64,000 nucleotides of DNA from Branchiostoma floridae (GCF_000003815.2 NC_049986.1:18822970-18886969), one strand, 5' to 3'; shown: positions 60,901-63,001, counted from the stretch's first letter. Notes: a model not told the origin generated them from the letters alone. Made by a program: numbers and translations.

Positions 60901-63001
60901 GATTCAGAACTGTCAAGGTCTTCCACATGTGCAATGTACAAAATTATGCCTCCCACGGGTACAAATTTTGCCAATAAAATCCAGAATACCCATTTTATTT
61001 ATCTGCCGATAGCTGATTTGTAGCCGATAAAACTGCCCATCAGCCTAAGCTTTAACACAGCTTGAATTGGGCATGCATGCCTGTACATGCACATGTAGAA
61101 TGGGTACCATACAGTGTAAAATGCATACAAATGTATGTGTATCTGTTGCAATATCCATAGCATAAAACAGACAGGACCTGGGTTCAAATGCCTAGTACTT
61201 GAATCCTGCAGTTGCCAGCAATTCTTTCTAGATTAAAGACAAACGCTGTACATGCATACTATTCAGTTGCAAATTTTTGCAGGGTGAAAATTTTCTGGAT
61301 TAATAATATTAATAATTATGAATCCCAACATTGCTTATCAAAAGCCTGTATATTGTGATTATTACTTTCGCCAAGAAGGTTATGTTTTGGGTAGCGTTTG
61401 TGTATAATGTACGTTTGTGTGCTTGTAAAAGACAAGCATAACTGAAGAATGCCTGGAGGAATTGTATTCAATTTGATATTCGGTATATGGTAGCGTAGGC
61501 CTTGATAAAACTTGAAAACAACAAGATTTTGGGCTCCCTATAGCGGATAGTTTGTAATGTTTCTTCACTGCTATTATTGCTGACAAAAAACTCTGATTAC
61601 TTGCATGCAGGCAACAGAAAAAGTTTAGTTTTTAGGCTTCCAATAAAAGGAGTAAAACTTAAAACATTTGTCCCAGGTTTTAACGTTGATGTCTATTGTT
61701 TATGTTGTTGTTGTTTTTAATCAGCTTTTAACGTTTATTGTTTATTTTTGCCCCCCAGGTGGAGTGCAGGCATTCCATGGCTACCTGAAGACAGAGTTCA
61801 GTGAGGAGAACCTGGAGTTCTGGATGGCATGCGAGGAGTACAAACAGCTCAAGCCTTCCAAACAGGCGCATCGAGCCAAGAAGATTTACAACGACTACAT
61901 CGCTGTACAGGCTCCCAGAGAGGTAAAGTCACATGTGATGTAGAATATATGATGTACATTGTATGTACATGTATCTCCAATATCTTGCTACAGATATATG
62001 GCATACAAAAATATGATTGAATTTATTCTGATGCTACTTATGTTCAGTCTCTTGTCTTTAACCAAGAAAGAAGATTGCAGCATCAGAATGAATTACATCA
62101 TTTCAAGTTTTAAGTTTGAACGTATAAGCAAATCACTTAAGACTACATTATGACATTAGCTGCAGATAACATGCATATCATTAGGAAGATAATCTAAAAA
62201 AAACTGTACAGGCCAGTGTAAATTACAGGATATTTGTAATCAACAGTGTATTTTAAAACGTATCATGACGTAGAATCTAATACACACGCTGTGTACATTG
62301 TATACTGTTGCTGTATGTGATTTTAAACCAAATCTTTGCACCCCTCAGCTGAATCTGGATGCTGAGGCGAGGGCAGAGACTCTGGCCCGCCTGGCCAGTC
62401 CTGACGAGGCGACCTTCAAAGTGGCACAGCGCAAGATCGCCATCCTTATGGAGCGGGACTCCTACCCCAGGTTTCTGAGGTACGAAACTGTAGAATACAG
62501 TATCATGAATTATTGCGTCCATGAACAATGGAGGTTATGTTCTTGGAAGTGTTTGACATTTGTTTGTCCTTCTGTCTGTTTAAACTCAAAAAGATCTTGG
62601 GTGGATTTTCTTCATACTTGGCATGTGGTTAGATCTTAATAAGACCTCAAAATGATTTGGGGGGCATCTAATTGTTACAGTACTGTAGCAGAACTTTTGG
62701 TTTAGGTTTTGAAAATTATAATGTTCTGTACATGGTGTAGTCACAAATTTTGGGTGTTTGACTGAGCTTTTATTAAAAGTTATTTTGATAGTAGACCATA
62801 CGGTGTTGTGAACACAGTTGGGGTGACATACCCCTTTCTTTAAGTTGAATACAAGACGGGGATGCGCCAGGTCATACTTATGCATGGACTACATTATACA
62901 CAGTCTTGACATTTCTTCCTCTGTATTACTCTACCAGGTCCAACCTTTACCAGATGCTCCGAAGTCAAAATAATGCACAGCTTCTGAACCAGACGAGGTG
63001 A
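6763..63001 (+). CDS. DH-PH-RGS protein gene, RGS3-like at its C-terminus, 5'-partial
   Basis: Thirteen exons join in phase: 6763-6900, 12279-12372, 13302-13435, 14010-14090, 15570-15690, 16998-17029, 22272-22424, 57143-57565 (end lost in a gap), 58226-58323, 59641-59745, 60761-60822, 61759-61922, 62349-62479 and the terminal piece 62938-63001. About 600 residues are visible. The first ~90 are the end of a DH domain, the next ~130 a PH domain, then a ~175-residue basic linker and an RGS domain of ~120 residues. DH-PH modules load GTP onto Rho GTPases at membranes; RGS domains speed GTP hydrolysis on Gi/Gq-type alpha subunits. The RGS end resembles vertebrate RGS3, including the AKEMRSKL stretch before the box. 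The start lies upstream of the window or in the first gap. Joining the two halves across a 34.7-kb intron rests on matching phase 0 ends and the lack of another terminal exon; two adjacent genes remain possible. Confidence 0.72.
6901..8267 (+). other. Intron 1, first part
   Basis: AT-rich intron. No gene, RNA or well-defined repeat was recognised apart from short ACATGTA runs. Confidence 0.5.
8268..9180. repeat. Tandem repeat array, period ~310-340 bp
   Basis: GCCATGTT(C/A)AGCACCATGG recurs at 8302, 8644 and 8953, with a further partial unit near 9130. Units include ACAACAACAACAG and TCAACATTGAATTTCACATG. A related piece continues at 9570-9615 and 9940-10020, where an element has inserted. 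Short open frames here are repeat artefacts. Confidence 0.75.
9616..9939. mobile_element. hAT-like non-autonomous element (CAGGGTTGGACAAG)
   Basis: Terminal inverted repeats CAGGGTTGGACAAGTTTT and AACTTGTCCAACCCTG are flanked by the direct repeat ATCAAG on both sides. The interior is rich in ACTTGCCC. Other copies are at 52975-53275 and 55574-55918. Confidence 0.82.
9940..10827 (-). mobile_element. LINE-like 3' end, then unassigned intron
   Basis: At 9961-10020, GGATGATGACTGGTTTATTC reads on the minus strand as ...GAATAAACCAGTCATCATCC. This matches the tail type of the CR1-like LINE further on (TTAATAAACCAGTCTACTAC). Only the ~60-bp tail region is supported; the rest to 10827 shows nothing recognised. 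Confidence 0.4.
10828..11040. mobile_element. TIR element, 'TACTGTAAATGCA' family
   Basis: It ends in TGCATTTACAGTA and contains GCGGTGGTTTTA and CCATGGAAAAATGTTAGCGG. It aligns with the better copy at 12030-12242 and one at 55231-55401. The left end is diverged. Confidence 0.6.
11041..12029 (+). other. Intron 1, no gene seen
   Basis: AT-rich; ACATGTACATG runs near 11610-11630 and 11830-11870. Nothing else recognised. Confidence 0.45.
12030..12242. mobile_element. TIR element, 'TACTGTAAATGCA' family, best copy
   Basis: Perfect 13-base ends TACTGTAAATGCA and TGCATTTACAGTA enclose 213 bp with internal partial inverted symmetry (TTTGCGGTGG / CCACTGCGAA). It lies only 36 bp before the exon 2 acceptor. 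Confidence 0.8.
12279..12372 (+). CDS. Exon 2: DH domain, helix after the KPVQR-like motif
   Basis: The acceptor is a long T/C tract ending CCTGACAG, and the donor is G|GTGGGT. The exon has 94 nt, phase 0 in and phase 1 out. It encodes 31 residues containing [19 protein letters not shown] and then [10 protein letters not shown]. The spacing of LLDTIL, a His, Asp and DLQ fits the final DH helices (compare the general pattern LLxxLLxxTxxxHxDxxxLxxA). A LINE fragment begins a few bases after the donor. Confidence 0.82.
12376..12570 (+). mobile_element. Degraded LINE C-terminal fragment
   Basis: Plus-strand codons from 12378 read [19 protein letters not shown], matching the C-x2-C ... EDETHF zinc motif of the minus-strand LINE fragment at 14969-15223. 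Later codons drift. The fragment begins four bases after the exon 2 donor. Confidence 0.65.
12860..13301 (+). repeat. Tandem repeats copying the exon 3 acceptor
   Basis: Four copies of ATTCCATCCCACAATCTCCCAG with the CCCTGAAACAG start of exon 3. AGs end at 12974, 13097, 13202 and 13301 (periods 123, 105, 99). Units also hold ACAGATACTGACACAGATAC and CTTTTAAAGAATGTACAGTA. Only the last continues into coding sequence. Confidence 0.88.
13302..13435 (+). CDS. Exon 3: end of DH and DH-PH linker
   Basis: The 134-nt exon enters in phase 1 and leaves in phase 0. It completes an Ala codon and then reads [16 protein letters not shown], a Ser/Thr-rich spacer, and [13 protein letters not shown]. The helix continues the last DH helix. 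The acceptor CTCCCAG|CCCTGAAACAG is the last of four near-identical copies in a tandem array. The three upstream copies hit an in-frame TGA after eight codons, so this is the only one that reads on. Confidence 0.82.
13436..14009 (+). other. Intron 3
   Basis: Ordinary AT-rich intron; no gene or repeat recognised. Confidence 0.5.
14010..14090 (+). CDS. Exon 4: start of PH domain
   Basis: An exact 27-codon exon (81 nt, phase 0 at both ends) between TCACTGCAG and GTGAGC. It encodes [19 protein letters not shown] followed by VEKKKTTK. 'R-x-L-V-x-x-G-E-L' and a basic beta1-beta2 loop are typical for PH domains that follow DH domains. The longer open frame seen across this exon is intron read-through. 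Confidence 0.85.
14180..14280 (+). mobile_element. tRNA-derived SINE-like head
   Basis: A tRNA-like stretch with a good B box (AGGTTCGATCCC, 14242-14253) and a GTGGCGACAGCGATAGCGG upstream part. It is not a foldable tRNA by eye, so SINE is preferred. Confidence 0.45.
14841..15260 (-). mobile_element. 5'-truncated LINE fragment with zinc-motif C-terminus
   Basis: The minus strand at 15223-14969 reads [19 protein letters not shown], then [13 protein letters not shown], to a stop. C-x2-C...EDExHFxxxC is the zinc-binding end seen in several non-LTR retrotransposon polyproteins. The 3' end is TTGCAATAAAACT near 14840. No RT domain remains. Confidence 0.7.
15570..15690 (+). CDS. Exon 5: PH domain beta strands
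   Basis: The 121-nt exon runs from TTGTACAG to ATG|GTAAGA, phase 0 in and phase 1 out. It encodes [20 protein letters not shown] then [20 protein letters not shown]. The 'LFNDILVFT' strand is a hallmark of DH-associated PH domains. A nearby inverted-repeat transposon (15783-15933) sits just downstream in the intron. Confidence 0.88.
15783..15933. mobile_element. Palindromic TIR element, 'AAAACACGTACCTCCAAATT'
   Basis: The left arm AAAACACGTACCTCCAAATT and right arm AATTGGAGGTACGTGTTTTA enclose CATCTTGATC / GATCAAGATG. About 150 bp, almost fully self-complementary. A related half copy (ACACGCGTATGCCTCCAAAT) is at 57986. Confidence 0.75.
16054..16270. mobile_element. Inverted pair of Penelope-like terminal segments
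   Basis: GTGTTTATTTAACCCACATTTTGG with CGCCTTCCTCAGGGCAAT on the left mirrors TTGCCCTGAGGAAGG with GTCTGTTGAATAAAACAC on the right. The CCCTGAGGAAGG...AAAATGTC order resembles terminal repeats of Penelope-like retroelements. Assignment is tentative; the inverted symmetry is seen directly. Confidence 0.5.
16998..17029 (+). CDS. Exon 6: 32-nt microexon in PH domain
   Basis: A very short exon after CTATTTTCAG and before GTAAGG. It completes a Glu codon from exon 5 and adds [10 protein letters not shown], a PH beta strand (compare F-x-V/L at this place in PH folds). Phase 1 in and phase 0 out agree with both neighbours, which is the main support. Reading 5-6-7 gives [19 protein letters not shown] without a break. 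Confidence 0.78.
17195..17389. mobile_element. TIR element, GGCCACACC family
   Basis: Ends TAGGCCACACCAATTTAATT and AAATTAGATTAGTGTGGCTTA with GGTTCTTAG / CCAAGAA in the arms. No ORF. Confidence 0.72.
17450..17695 (-). mobile_element. Degraded LINE C-terminus ([10 protein letters not shown] type)
   Basis: The minus strand from 17692 downward reads [24 protein letters not shown], then after a stop [13 protein letters not shown], another stop, and [19 protein letters not shown]. 'KLxWFGHVxR...RRRGRxxxxWxDNI' is a well-known post-RT segment of non-LTR retrotransposons. At least two in-frame stops show it is dead. Confidence 0.75.
18838..19207. mobile_element. TIR element, GGCCACACC family, long arms
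   Basis: TTAGGCCACACCGATTTAAT plus TTCTTGGTTCACGGATTC mirrors GTGAACCAAGAAATTAAATT plus GGTGTGGCCTTA, with A-rich/T-rich inner arms. It is the clearest member of the family. Confidence 0.8.
19957..20294. mobile_element. hAT-like element (CAGGGCTCGAAAT), TSD GGTTCC
   Basis: Inverted ends CAGGGCTCGAAATTC and TATTTCGAGCCCTG are flanked by GGTTCC on both sides (19951-19956, 20295-20300). Inner arms are rich in GGTGCACC. Non-coding. Confidence 0.82.
20845..21063 (-). pseudogene. Possible gene fragment, unrecognised
   Basis: A 72-codon open frame starts [18 protein letters not shown] and ends HENKEEML. Its composition is protein-like, but I recognise no family. The upstream half is repeated about 438 bp away; there CAA has become TAA at codon 3 and other changes are mostly amino-acid altering, which argues against constraint. 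It could be the relic of an exon or a mobile element. Confidence 0.25.
20965..21840. repeat. Two-copy tandem duplication, period ~438 bp, with tRNA-like parts
   Basis: GTCGATACTGAACAATGGAG opens each copy (20965 and 21403). Near the end of each, the minus strand has a tRNA-like segment with B box GGTTCGAAACC and CCTTCGGATCC, then a T-rich run (about 21308-21376 and 21755-21822). Copies are roughly 95% alike by eye. Confidence 0.78.
22113..22144. other. Perfect hairpin, 14-bp arms, 4-base loop
   Basis: TGCGTTTCGTCGCC, AGAG, GGCGACGAAACGCA. GC-rich in an AT-rich intron, 128 bp before exon 7. Confidence 0.85.
22272..22424 (+). CDS. Exon 7: C-terminal PH helix
   Basis: The 153-nt exon lies between CTCCTCCACAG and GTAAGG, with phase 0 at both ends. 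It encodes 51 residues: [11 protein letters not shown], then [20 protein letters not shown], then a polar tail ending GKENRQ. 'LQAxSxxERxxWVxxI' is the classic last strand and amphipathic helix of a PH domain, with the near-invariant Trp present. The donor shows that the transcript continues, yet the next good coding exon in this frame is far away. Confidence 0.85.
22425..24240 (+). other. Giant intron, first part
   Basis: No exon-like open frame with good splice sites and no clear transposon was recognised. From about 23950 the sequence becomes less AT-rich and less repeat-like. Confidence 0.4.
24241..24341 (+). promoter_or_regulatory. Candidate TATA promoter with short non-coding first exon
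   Basis: ATATATATATTTA at 24274-24286 is followed, about 55 bases on, by AACAAG|GTAAGT (donor at 24342). A TATA box, a short leader and a consensus donor would fit an internal promoter of the RGS half. There is no transcript evidence, and TA-rich runs are common here. Confidence 0.25.
24600..24696 (+). mobile_element. SINE head fragment
   Basis: ACTCGCATTCGGGAGGTTGTGAG and CAGCCGAGTCACACCAGAGAC match the tRNA-like head of the SINE at 52094-52380 (CTTGCATTCGGTAGGTCGTG...CCGAGTCATACCAAAGAC). Confidence 0.65.
24696..24771. other. Near-perfect foldback, 35-bp arms, tiny loop
   Basis: TATACTGCCCTCTCAGCTTG plus ATATTCTGCATTTTA is followed by TTTC and its exact reverse complement. It begins where the SINE fragment ends. 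Confidence 0.9.
25040..25180 (+). mobile_element. Retroelement terminal segment with hammerhead-like fold
   Basis: At 25053-25094: GTCA, CTGACGA, then GGATAG-TGGATT-CTATCC, GAAA, TGTC, TGAC. The downstream sequence (CAAAATCATATCCAGTTGCT... CCTGGATGTCTAACC) recurs at 30670-30750, so it belongs to a dispersed repeat, plausibly Penelope-like. Confidence 0.5.
25868..26164 (-). mobile_element. 3' UTR and (CTA)n tail of the CR1-like LINE
   Basis: On the minus strand, after the ORF stop, ~270 bases end in TTAATAAACCAGT and then a 29-base CTA microsatellite (25868-25896). CR1-group elements end in short tandem repeats instead of poly(A). Confidence 0.75.
26165..29020 (-). CDS. CR1-like LINE ORF2: endonuclease-reverse transcriptase, uninterrupted
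   Basis: A 951-codon open frame on the strand opposite to the host gene, inside its largest intron. Residues ~65-275 are an APE endonuclease: NARS (72-75), TETW (98-101), [12 protein letters not shown] (213-216) and SDH (266-268) are all present. Residues ~500-760 are a reverse transcriptase: [22 protein letters not shown] (catalytic Asp 620), [10 protein letters not shown] and YVDD (706-709; YADD is usual). The tail has [28 protein letters not shown] and [12 protein letters not shown], as in CR1/Jockey-group LINEs. No stop or frameshift is visible, so the copy is young. The first ~30 codons are minisatellite, and the next Met (residue 70) is at the endonuclease start, so the native start is uncertain. 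Confidence 0.92.
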   Translation of the reverse strand: MFACNWIVFSTKYRLLVCLCVLMVFTTRDSLLPNYTCITSDNANTVNLLKVPVRKPQPNSNAGSLPSVYMCNARSLLNKLDEFETTIKQYNADVAIVTETWFSPAIPTEFLNIDKYALFSCSRTDRRGGGVAVYVHQDAQPRTIPQVSVPPELECVWVWLRPPRLPRQVPCIAVCATYFPPNSRNQELLLHHLVDTADLLKTLHPDIGLIFAGDYNRLDYQPLLRAHRLHQVVSSPTRGEATLDVIITNLKSSYKLPEVTNPIGTSDHKAVWWQAGERAQGTNKSKYVVVRPMPDSRIRDFGQWITSHSWQEVLEKATVEEKTAAFYGTLHSAIDRFFPQKRAKLHQKDKPWITASLKTLIHKRQLAHSRGQELLYKLLRNKIARNIKQGKKTFYHDHVQHLKKENPAEWHKTIRQLANWSAPTTNIQVPGVDSTDTAGVANAINKHLASICQALSPLDYSKLPSYLPAMPPPQVNPWDMYNRLSRIKVSKAPGPDQMPPKIIKEFAYELSLPLTDILNASLREGRVPPEWREATVIPVPKKQPTDLDSIRPVSLTAQFAKVCEGFVSSWILSDIAPQMDCKQFGNSKGCSTTHCLIDLLNFFFSGAERKATVGTLILTDFSKAFDRVCHNTAIAKLISMGARASLIPWLCSFMAGRKQCVRYRGSVSDWEPLTSGVAQGTLLGPLVFLAMINDIKPVTSNSHWKYVDDFNLGEIRPVTVATTLQTDLDNLESWSASNSMSLNPKKCMAMHFCFMRQPPQIPALTLGGQNLAIVTQARLLGLHIRSDLRWDDQVDVMVSKASKRLFLVSRLRRSGVPESDLTIIYCGYIRPILEYGAPCWSAALTSKQSAALERVQKRACKMIIGRRYDSYSETLEQLNLQRLSDRRRSLCVDFATKVEKSPRFCSWLPPTRVQQHGRNLRNSGQYQQPSGSKRYRSSAIPAIVETLNGLY
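28926..29445. repeat. Minisatellite, units ~50-60 bp, abutting the LINE 5' end
   Basis: CCTGTCCTTGGTGCTGAACAC followed by CATCCACACACATGCAAA repeats about nine times with small changes. Its minus strand supplies the first residues of the LINE frame (VFSTK-like words repeat). It may be LINE 5' UTR repeats or the target site. Confidence 0.8.
29446..30116 (+). other. Intron, no gene seen
   Basis: AT-rich. Two imperfect copies of a segment with TTTGAACACAGGATGT (29825 and 30025) suggest a local duplication. Confidence 0.45.
30117..30437. mobile_element. TIR element (GGGGTCACAC)
   Basis: Left GGGGTCACACATGCGTATAT, right CGCAGGTGTGACCCC. Inner arms CTCAAGTCCGTTTGAGG / CCTCATACGGACTT and GGCTCCACAGGTC / GACCTGTGGGGCC make it almost fully palindromic. 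Confidence 0.75.
30440..30660 (-). mobile_element. tRNA-derived SINE
   Basis: The minus strand starts GTGTCCTGTTGGCATAATGG, with a good A box (TGGCATAATGG), continues TTAGGGTGTTCGGCCC, and later has GTGCCCTTGGGAAAGAAACT, a phrase common in animal SINEs. The B box is degenerate. Confidence 0.6.
30661..31531 (+). other. Intron with a Penelope-like fragment
   Basis: At 30670-30750, AAAATCATATCCAGTAGGTT ... CCTGGATGTCTAACC repeats the segment found after the hammerhead-like motif at 25100. The rest shows nothing recognised. Confidence 0.45.
31532..32620. mobile_element. TTAATTGCAC-family element split by another transposon
   Basis: Outer pieces (31532-31654 and 32560-32620) align in reverse with the 1070-1233 copy. 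Removing 31655-32559 and one TA restores a continuous match. Confidence 0.75.
31655..32559. mobile_element. pogo/Tigger-like non-autonomous element with TA target duplication
   Basis: A 905-bp insert with ends CAGTCAAACCTGTCTATAGC and TAATACAGGTTTGACTG, long inner arms GGCCACT / AGTGGCC, and TA on both sides. CAGT...AACCT ends with TA duplication are typical of Tc1/mariner-pogo elements. The interior has no transposase frame. Confidence 0.82.
32907..33283. mobile_element. hAT-like element (CAGGGTTCTAGC), TSD AGGCAG
   Basis: Ends CAGGGTTCTAGCTAGTGC and CCTGGCTAGAACACT; AGGCAG flanks both sides. Contains GCCACTACGCT repeats and a 12-C run at about 33190. Confidence 0.72.
33284..35560 (+). other. 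Intron, no gene seen
   Basis: AT-rich. A fragment of the CAGGGTTGGACAAG family (GGGTTGGACAAGTTTGCAAA) is at 35325. A CRE-like GATGACGTGT is at 34202. No supported exon. Confidence 0.4.
35580..35860. repeat. Two-copy tandem duplication
   Basis: GCTTGCTCAATCAGAACATT and ATACCCTGGAGTCTTGTGTA with ACAGTACACTGAATCACC occur twice, about 120-145 bp apart. Confidence 0.75.
35985..36780. repeat. Complex tandem array, period ~180 bp
   Basis: AGTACAAAGGTATCAAAACT at about 35990 and 36173 starts near-identical units that share CCTATTCTGCTTAGTCAGTT and ACAGATTCGTTGAGTCAGCA. The second half repeats CCAGTGATTCTGTGCAAAAG (36388, 36637). Confidence 0.75.
36781..39097 (+). other. Intron, fragments of repeats only
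   Basis: CTCAGCGATGTTTGATTGAG occurs at 36953 and 37139, flanking a LINE-like tail (ATAACTTTATTGCACAAC). A paired segment with GGGGCATC occurs near 37837 and 38217. No gene supported. Confidence 0.4.
39098..39820. repeat. Two-copy tandem duplication, period ~368 bp
   Basis: CAGGTATTGCTACAGGT opens both copies (39098 and 39466); shared inner words include CATTGTCCTTGGTGCTGAA and GACACTGTCTGGCAAGTG. Confidence 0.78.
39843..40073 (-). other. GC-rich open frame, possible exon, unrecognised
   Basis: The minus strand reads [40 protein letters not shown], then a Gly/Arg/Ala-rich end. It is markedly GC-rich against its flanks and lies just downstream, on that strand, of an ETS/CRE cluster at 40267-40350. 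I recognise no family. It may be a small gene, a relic or a CpG island. Confidence 0.25.
40260..40390. promoter_or_regulatory. Promoter-like cluster: ETS, CRE-like and triple DR1 half-sites
   Basis: ACTTCCGCG (40268), TGACGTAC (40337-40344), ACTTCCGG (40343-40350), and TGACCC three times with 1-base spacing (40367, 40374, 40381). ETS plus CRE sites are typical of housekeeping promoters; TGACCC-n-TGACCC is a nuclear-receptor DR1 layout. Confidence 0.4.
40633..40935. repeat. Two-copy tandem duplication, period ~158 bp
   Basis: CATGCAAGGGTCTGAAC (40633, 40791) and TTTCTTTATTTTTAGCCACAG occur twice. Each copy carries an acceptor-like pyrimidine tract and AG. Confidence 0.78.
41816..42177. mobile_element. 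hAT-like element (CAGGGCTC), CCTGCACC type
   Basis: Ends CAGGGCTCAAAATACCACC and TTTCAAGCCCTG; inner ACCTGCAC / GTGCAGGT arms. The same family lies inverted at 54503-54834. Confidence 0.75.
42656..42790 (+). CDS. Candidate alternative first coding exon (RGS-only isoform)
   Basis: A 45-codon open frame begins with ATG and ends at a strong donor, GTG|GTGAGT, in phase 0, the phase exon 8 needs. It encodes [20 protein letters not shown], then [18 protein letters not shown] and SLADVLV. The patch is GC-rich with CpGs, unlike its AT-rich flanks. An in-frame TAA lies 15 bases upstream. The Kozak context is weak (C at -3), and CTACAG just before the ATG could instead be an acceptor of an internal exon. 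The basic segment could bind membranes, as in R4 RGS N-termini. It joins exon 8 only by inference. Confidence 0.45.
42791..44712 (+). other. Intron, no gene seen
   Basis: No exon or clear repeat recognised; T-rich in places. Confidence 0.4.
44713..45166. repeat. Tandem repeat, ~3 units of ~150 bp
   Basis: CTAGGAATAACAGTCAAAA at 44715, 44872 and 45022, each followed by CACAGAACACTTACCCAGGA or close variants and CAGAGATAC. Confidence 0.8.
45593..45800. mobile_element. Palindromic TIR element (GTTGGTTCACCTTT)
   Basis: GTTAGTTCACCTTTATCCGTG and AACCTATTTCCGTTG mirror CAACGGATATAGGTT and ACGGAAAAAGGTGAACCAAC; inner AAACTGCA / TGCAGTTT. Confidence 0.7.
46186..46358. mobile_element. Palindromic TIR element with ~50-bp arms
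   Basis: The left ACAATTTTAAGACCATATAT and right ATATATGGTCTTAAAATTGT are part of ~50-base arms with about three mismatches, separated by ~75 bases. Confidence 0.8.
46359..48300 (+). other. Intron; E-box pair near 47273-47293
   Basis: No gene. CACGTG at 47273 and 47288 lie 15 bases apart in a patch that is neither repeat-like nor AT-rich. Confidence 0.35.
48300..48660. repeat. Two-copy tandem duplication, period ~180 bp
   Basis: TAGTTACTGTAACGATTA at 48313 and 48493; also TTTTGATAACTATTCAA and CAACAGTTGTAAAATT in both. Confidence 0.78.
48720..49230. promoter_or_regulatory. Candidate intronic enhancer patch
   Basis: A non-repetitive stretch richer in GC and CpG than its flanks. It holds an octamer ATTTGCAT (48814-48821), and AGATAA (49117) facing TTATCT (49128), a GATA pair. 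Function is inference only. Confidence 0.25.
49963..50324. mobile_element. hAT element, non-autonomous, 8-bp TSD GTTTCAGA
   Basis: Ends CAGGGTTGTAGCCAGC and GGCTGGCTACAACCCTG, flanked by GTTTCAGA at 49955-49962 and 50325-50332. 8-bp duplication and CAGGG ends are hAT features. Confidence 0.88.
51767..51826. repeat. Perfect 20-bp x 3 tandem repeat
   Basis: AATACTAATACTGTAATGAT repeated three times without a difference. Confidence 0.95.
52094..52380 (+). mobile_element. tRNA-derived SINE with 14-bp target duplication
   Basis: 287 bp with B box GAGTTCGATCC (52149-52159) in a tRNA-like head and a 3' end of repeated ACTTA. AGTTACATCTTGTA flanks it at 52080-52093 and 52381-52394. Confidence 0.88.
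52975..53275. mobile_element. hAT-like element (CAGGGTTGG), TSD CCCCTC
   Basis: Ends CAGGGTTGGGCAAGTTTT and ACTTGTCCAACCCTG; CCCCTC on both sides. Same family as 9616-9939. Confidence 0.82.
53304..53530. mobile_element. Partial hAT element (GCCAGC...CCGTCC family)
   Basis: CAGGGTTCTAAGCCAGCATC and CCGTCCTTCCATGCTCTGAC match the left part of the 49963 element; the right end is lost. Confidence 0.6.
54087..54416. mobile_element. TIR element, GGCCACACC family, diverged
   Basis: Left TAGGCCACAGCAATTTAATTTGCTGGTTC is clear (read in pieces); the right end is weak (TTGATTCCTTGGTGCACT). A 99-codon open frame inside shows no known domain. Confidence 0.5.
54503..54834. mobile_element. hAT-like element, CCTGCACC type, TSD TGGAC
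   Basis: Ends CAGGGCACGAAATAC and GTATTTCGAGCCCTG; TGGAC flanks at 54498-54502 and 54835-54839. Inverted relative to 41816-42177. Confidence 0.78.
55231..55401. mobile_element. TIR element, 'TACTGTAAATGCA' family
   Basis: TACTGTCAATGCATTTAAG to CTGCTTTTACAGTA, with GCGGGGATTTACTTCCG and GAAACCGCAAACATGAAAC. Confidence 0.65.
55574..55918. mobile_element. hAT-like element (CAGGGTTGGACAAG), third copy
   Basis: CAGGGTTGGACAAGTTTTCT to GGACTTGTCCAACCCT. No clear target duplication. Confidence 0.75.
56262..56445 (+). mobile_element. SINE-like repeat
   Basis: CGAGCCTCACAGTTGGTAAG, GATCCTGGTTCAATCTTGGG (B-box-like), then GAGGAGGTGCCTCGAGCATG and GGGCTAGCAATCC. The same tail phrases occur near 38720 (GAGGAGGTGCCTCAATCAAT) and 40555. 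Confidence 0.55.
56447..57017. mobile_element. TIR element with TA flanks (CCGTATATTCTCG)
   Basis: Left CCGTATATTCTCGAATAAAG and right CTTTATTCGAGAATATACGG, both flanked by TA; GTACGCACCCC repeats inside. About 571 bp, ending 125 bp before exon 8. Tc1/mariner-like end type inferred from TA. Confidence 0.82.
57143..57565 (+). CDS. Exon 8: basic, Ser-rich linker; 3' end in gap
   Basis: The acceptor is CCTCTTCTTCAG. At least 141 codons are open, phase 0, until the 100-N gap. The exon is GC-rich against an AT-rich background, as expected of coding DNA. It starts [19 protein letters not shown]. It has a Pro/Ser/Glu segment, a HVHFLVPN patch, then basic stretches [12 protein letters not shown] and VKKRSDEK, and RPRSHSAG near the gap. 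RRIS matches a PKA/basophilic kinase consensus, and RSHSAG resembles a 14-3-3 type site and a similar RRRTHSEG segment in vertebrate RGS3. Role inferred: regulated linker or membrane/14-3-3 contact. Confidence 0.82.
57566..57665. other. Assembly gap, 100 N
   Basis: Hides the 3' end and donor of exon 8. The size is probably a placeholder. Confidence 0.95.
57666..58225 (+). other. Intron 8, visible part
   Basis: AT-rich; a half copy of the CACGTACCTCCAAATT element at about 57986. No coding exon. Confidence 0.45.
58226..58323 (+). CDS. Exon 9: linker before RGS box
   Basis: The 98-nt exon lies between TTTTGCAG and GTGAGT, phase 0 in and phase 2 out. It encodes [19 protein letters not shown] then [13 protein letters not shown] plus two bases of a Phe codon finished by exon 10. 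It is Ser-rich and turns basic at the end, leading into the amphipathic AKEM helix. Confidence 0.85.
58324..59640 (+). other. Intron 9
   Basis: No gene or clear repeat recognised. Confidence 0.5.
59641..59745 (+). CDS. Exon 10: amphipathic helix before RGS box
   Basis: The 105-nt exon follows TCTCCGCTCACAG and ends CAGAG|GTTAGC. It encodes (F)[16 protein letters not shown] then [17 protein letters not shown]. The [14 protein letters not shown] segment matches the conserved pre-RGS helix of R4 proteins such as RGS3 (AKDMKNKL...), which binds membranes. A second strong donor, GTGAGT, lies inside the exon at 59716 and could give a shorter form. Confidence 0.87.
60476..60713. mobile_element. hAT element missing its right end but with 8-bp TSD
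   Basis: CAGGGTTGTAGCCAGCACCC matches the 49963 element, but the copy stops at TTTCTGGCTG. GTGTGATG flanks at 60468-60475 and 60714-60721. Confidence 0.78.
60761..60822 (+). CDS. Exon 11: first RGS helices
   Basis: The 62-nt exon lies between GTGTTTTATAG and T|GTAAGT. It completes an Arg codon and encodes [20 protein letters not shown]. 'W-x-x-S-F-x-x-L-L' is the standard opening of R4 RGS boxes. A truncated hAT-type element ends about 45 bases upstream of the acceptor. Confidence 0.88.
60823..61758 (+). other. Intron 11
   Basis: AT-rich; nothing recognised. Confidence 0.5.
61759..61922 (+). CDS. Exon 12a: RGS core with Asn switch contact
   Basis: The 164-nt exon starts after TTTTTGCCCCCCAG and ends GAG|GTAAAG. 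It encodes (C)[21 protein letters not shown] then [14 protein letters not shown] and [25 protein letters not shown] carries the Glu and Asn that, in RGS4, contact the G-alpha switch regions. Everything fits a catalytically competent R4 RGS box. Confidence 0.93.
62349..62479 (+). CDS. Exon 12b: RGS core, second half
   Basis: The 131-nt exon runs from CACCCCTCAG to AG|GTACGA. It encodes [27 protein letters not shown] and [19 protein letters not shown] supplies the second Asn and Asp contact residues for G-alpha, and [10 protein letters not shown] is the diagnostic end of R4 RGS boxes ([11 protein letters not shown] in RGS3). Phase 0 in and phase 2 out. Confidence 0.93.
62938..63001 (+). CDS. 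Exon 13: terminal exon and stop
   Basis: The acceptor CTCTACCAG is followed by the end of the [10 protein letters not shown] helix and a 20-residue tail ([13 protein letters not shown]); TGA is at 62999-63001. Vertebrate RGS3 ends at the same distance after FLRSDLYLDL. There is no PDZ-ligand or CAAX motif. Confidence 0.92.
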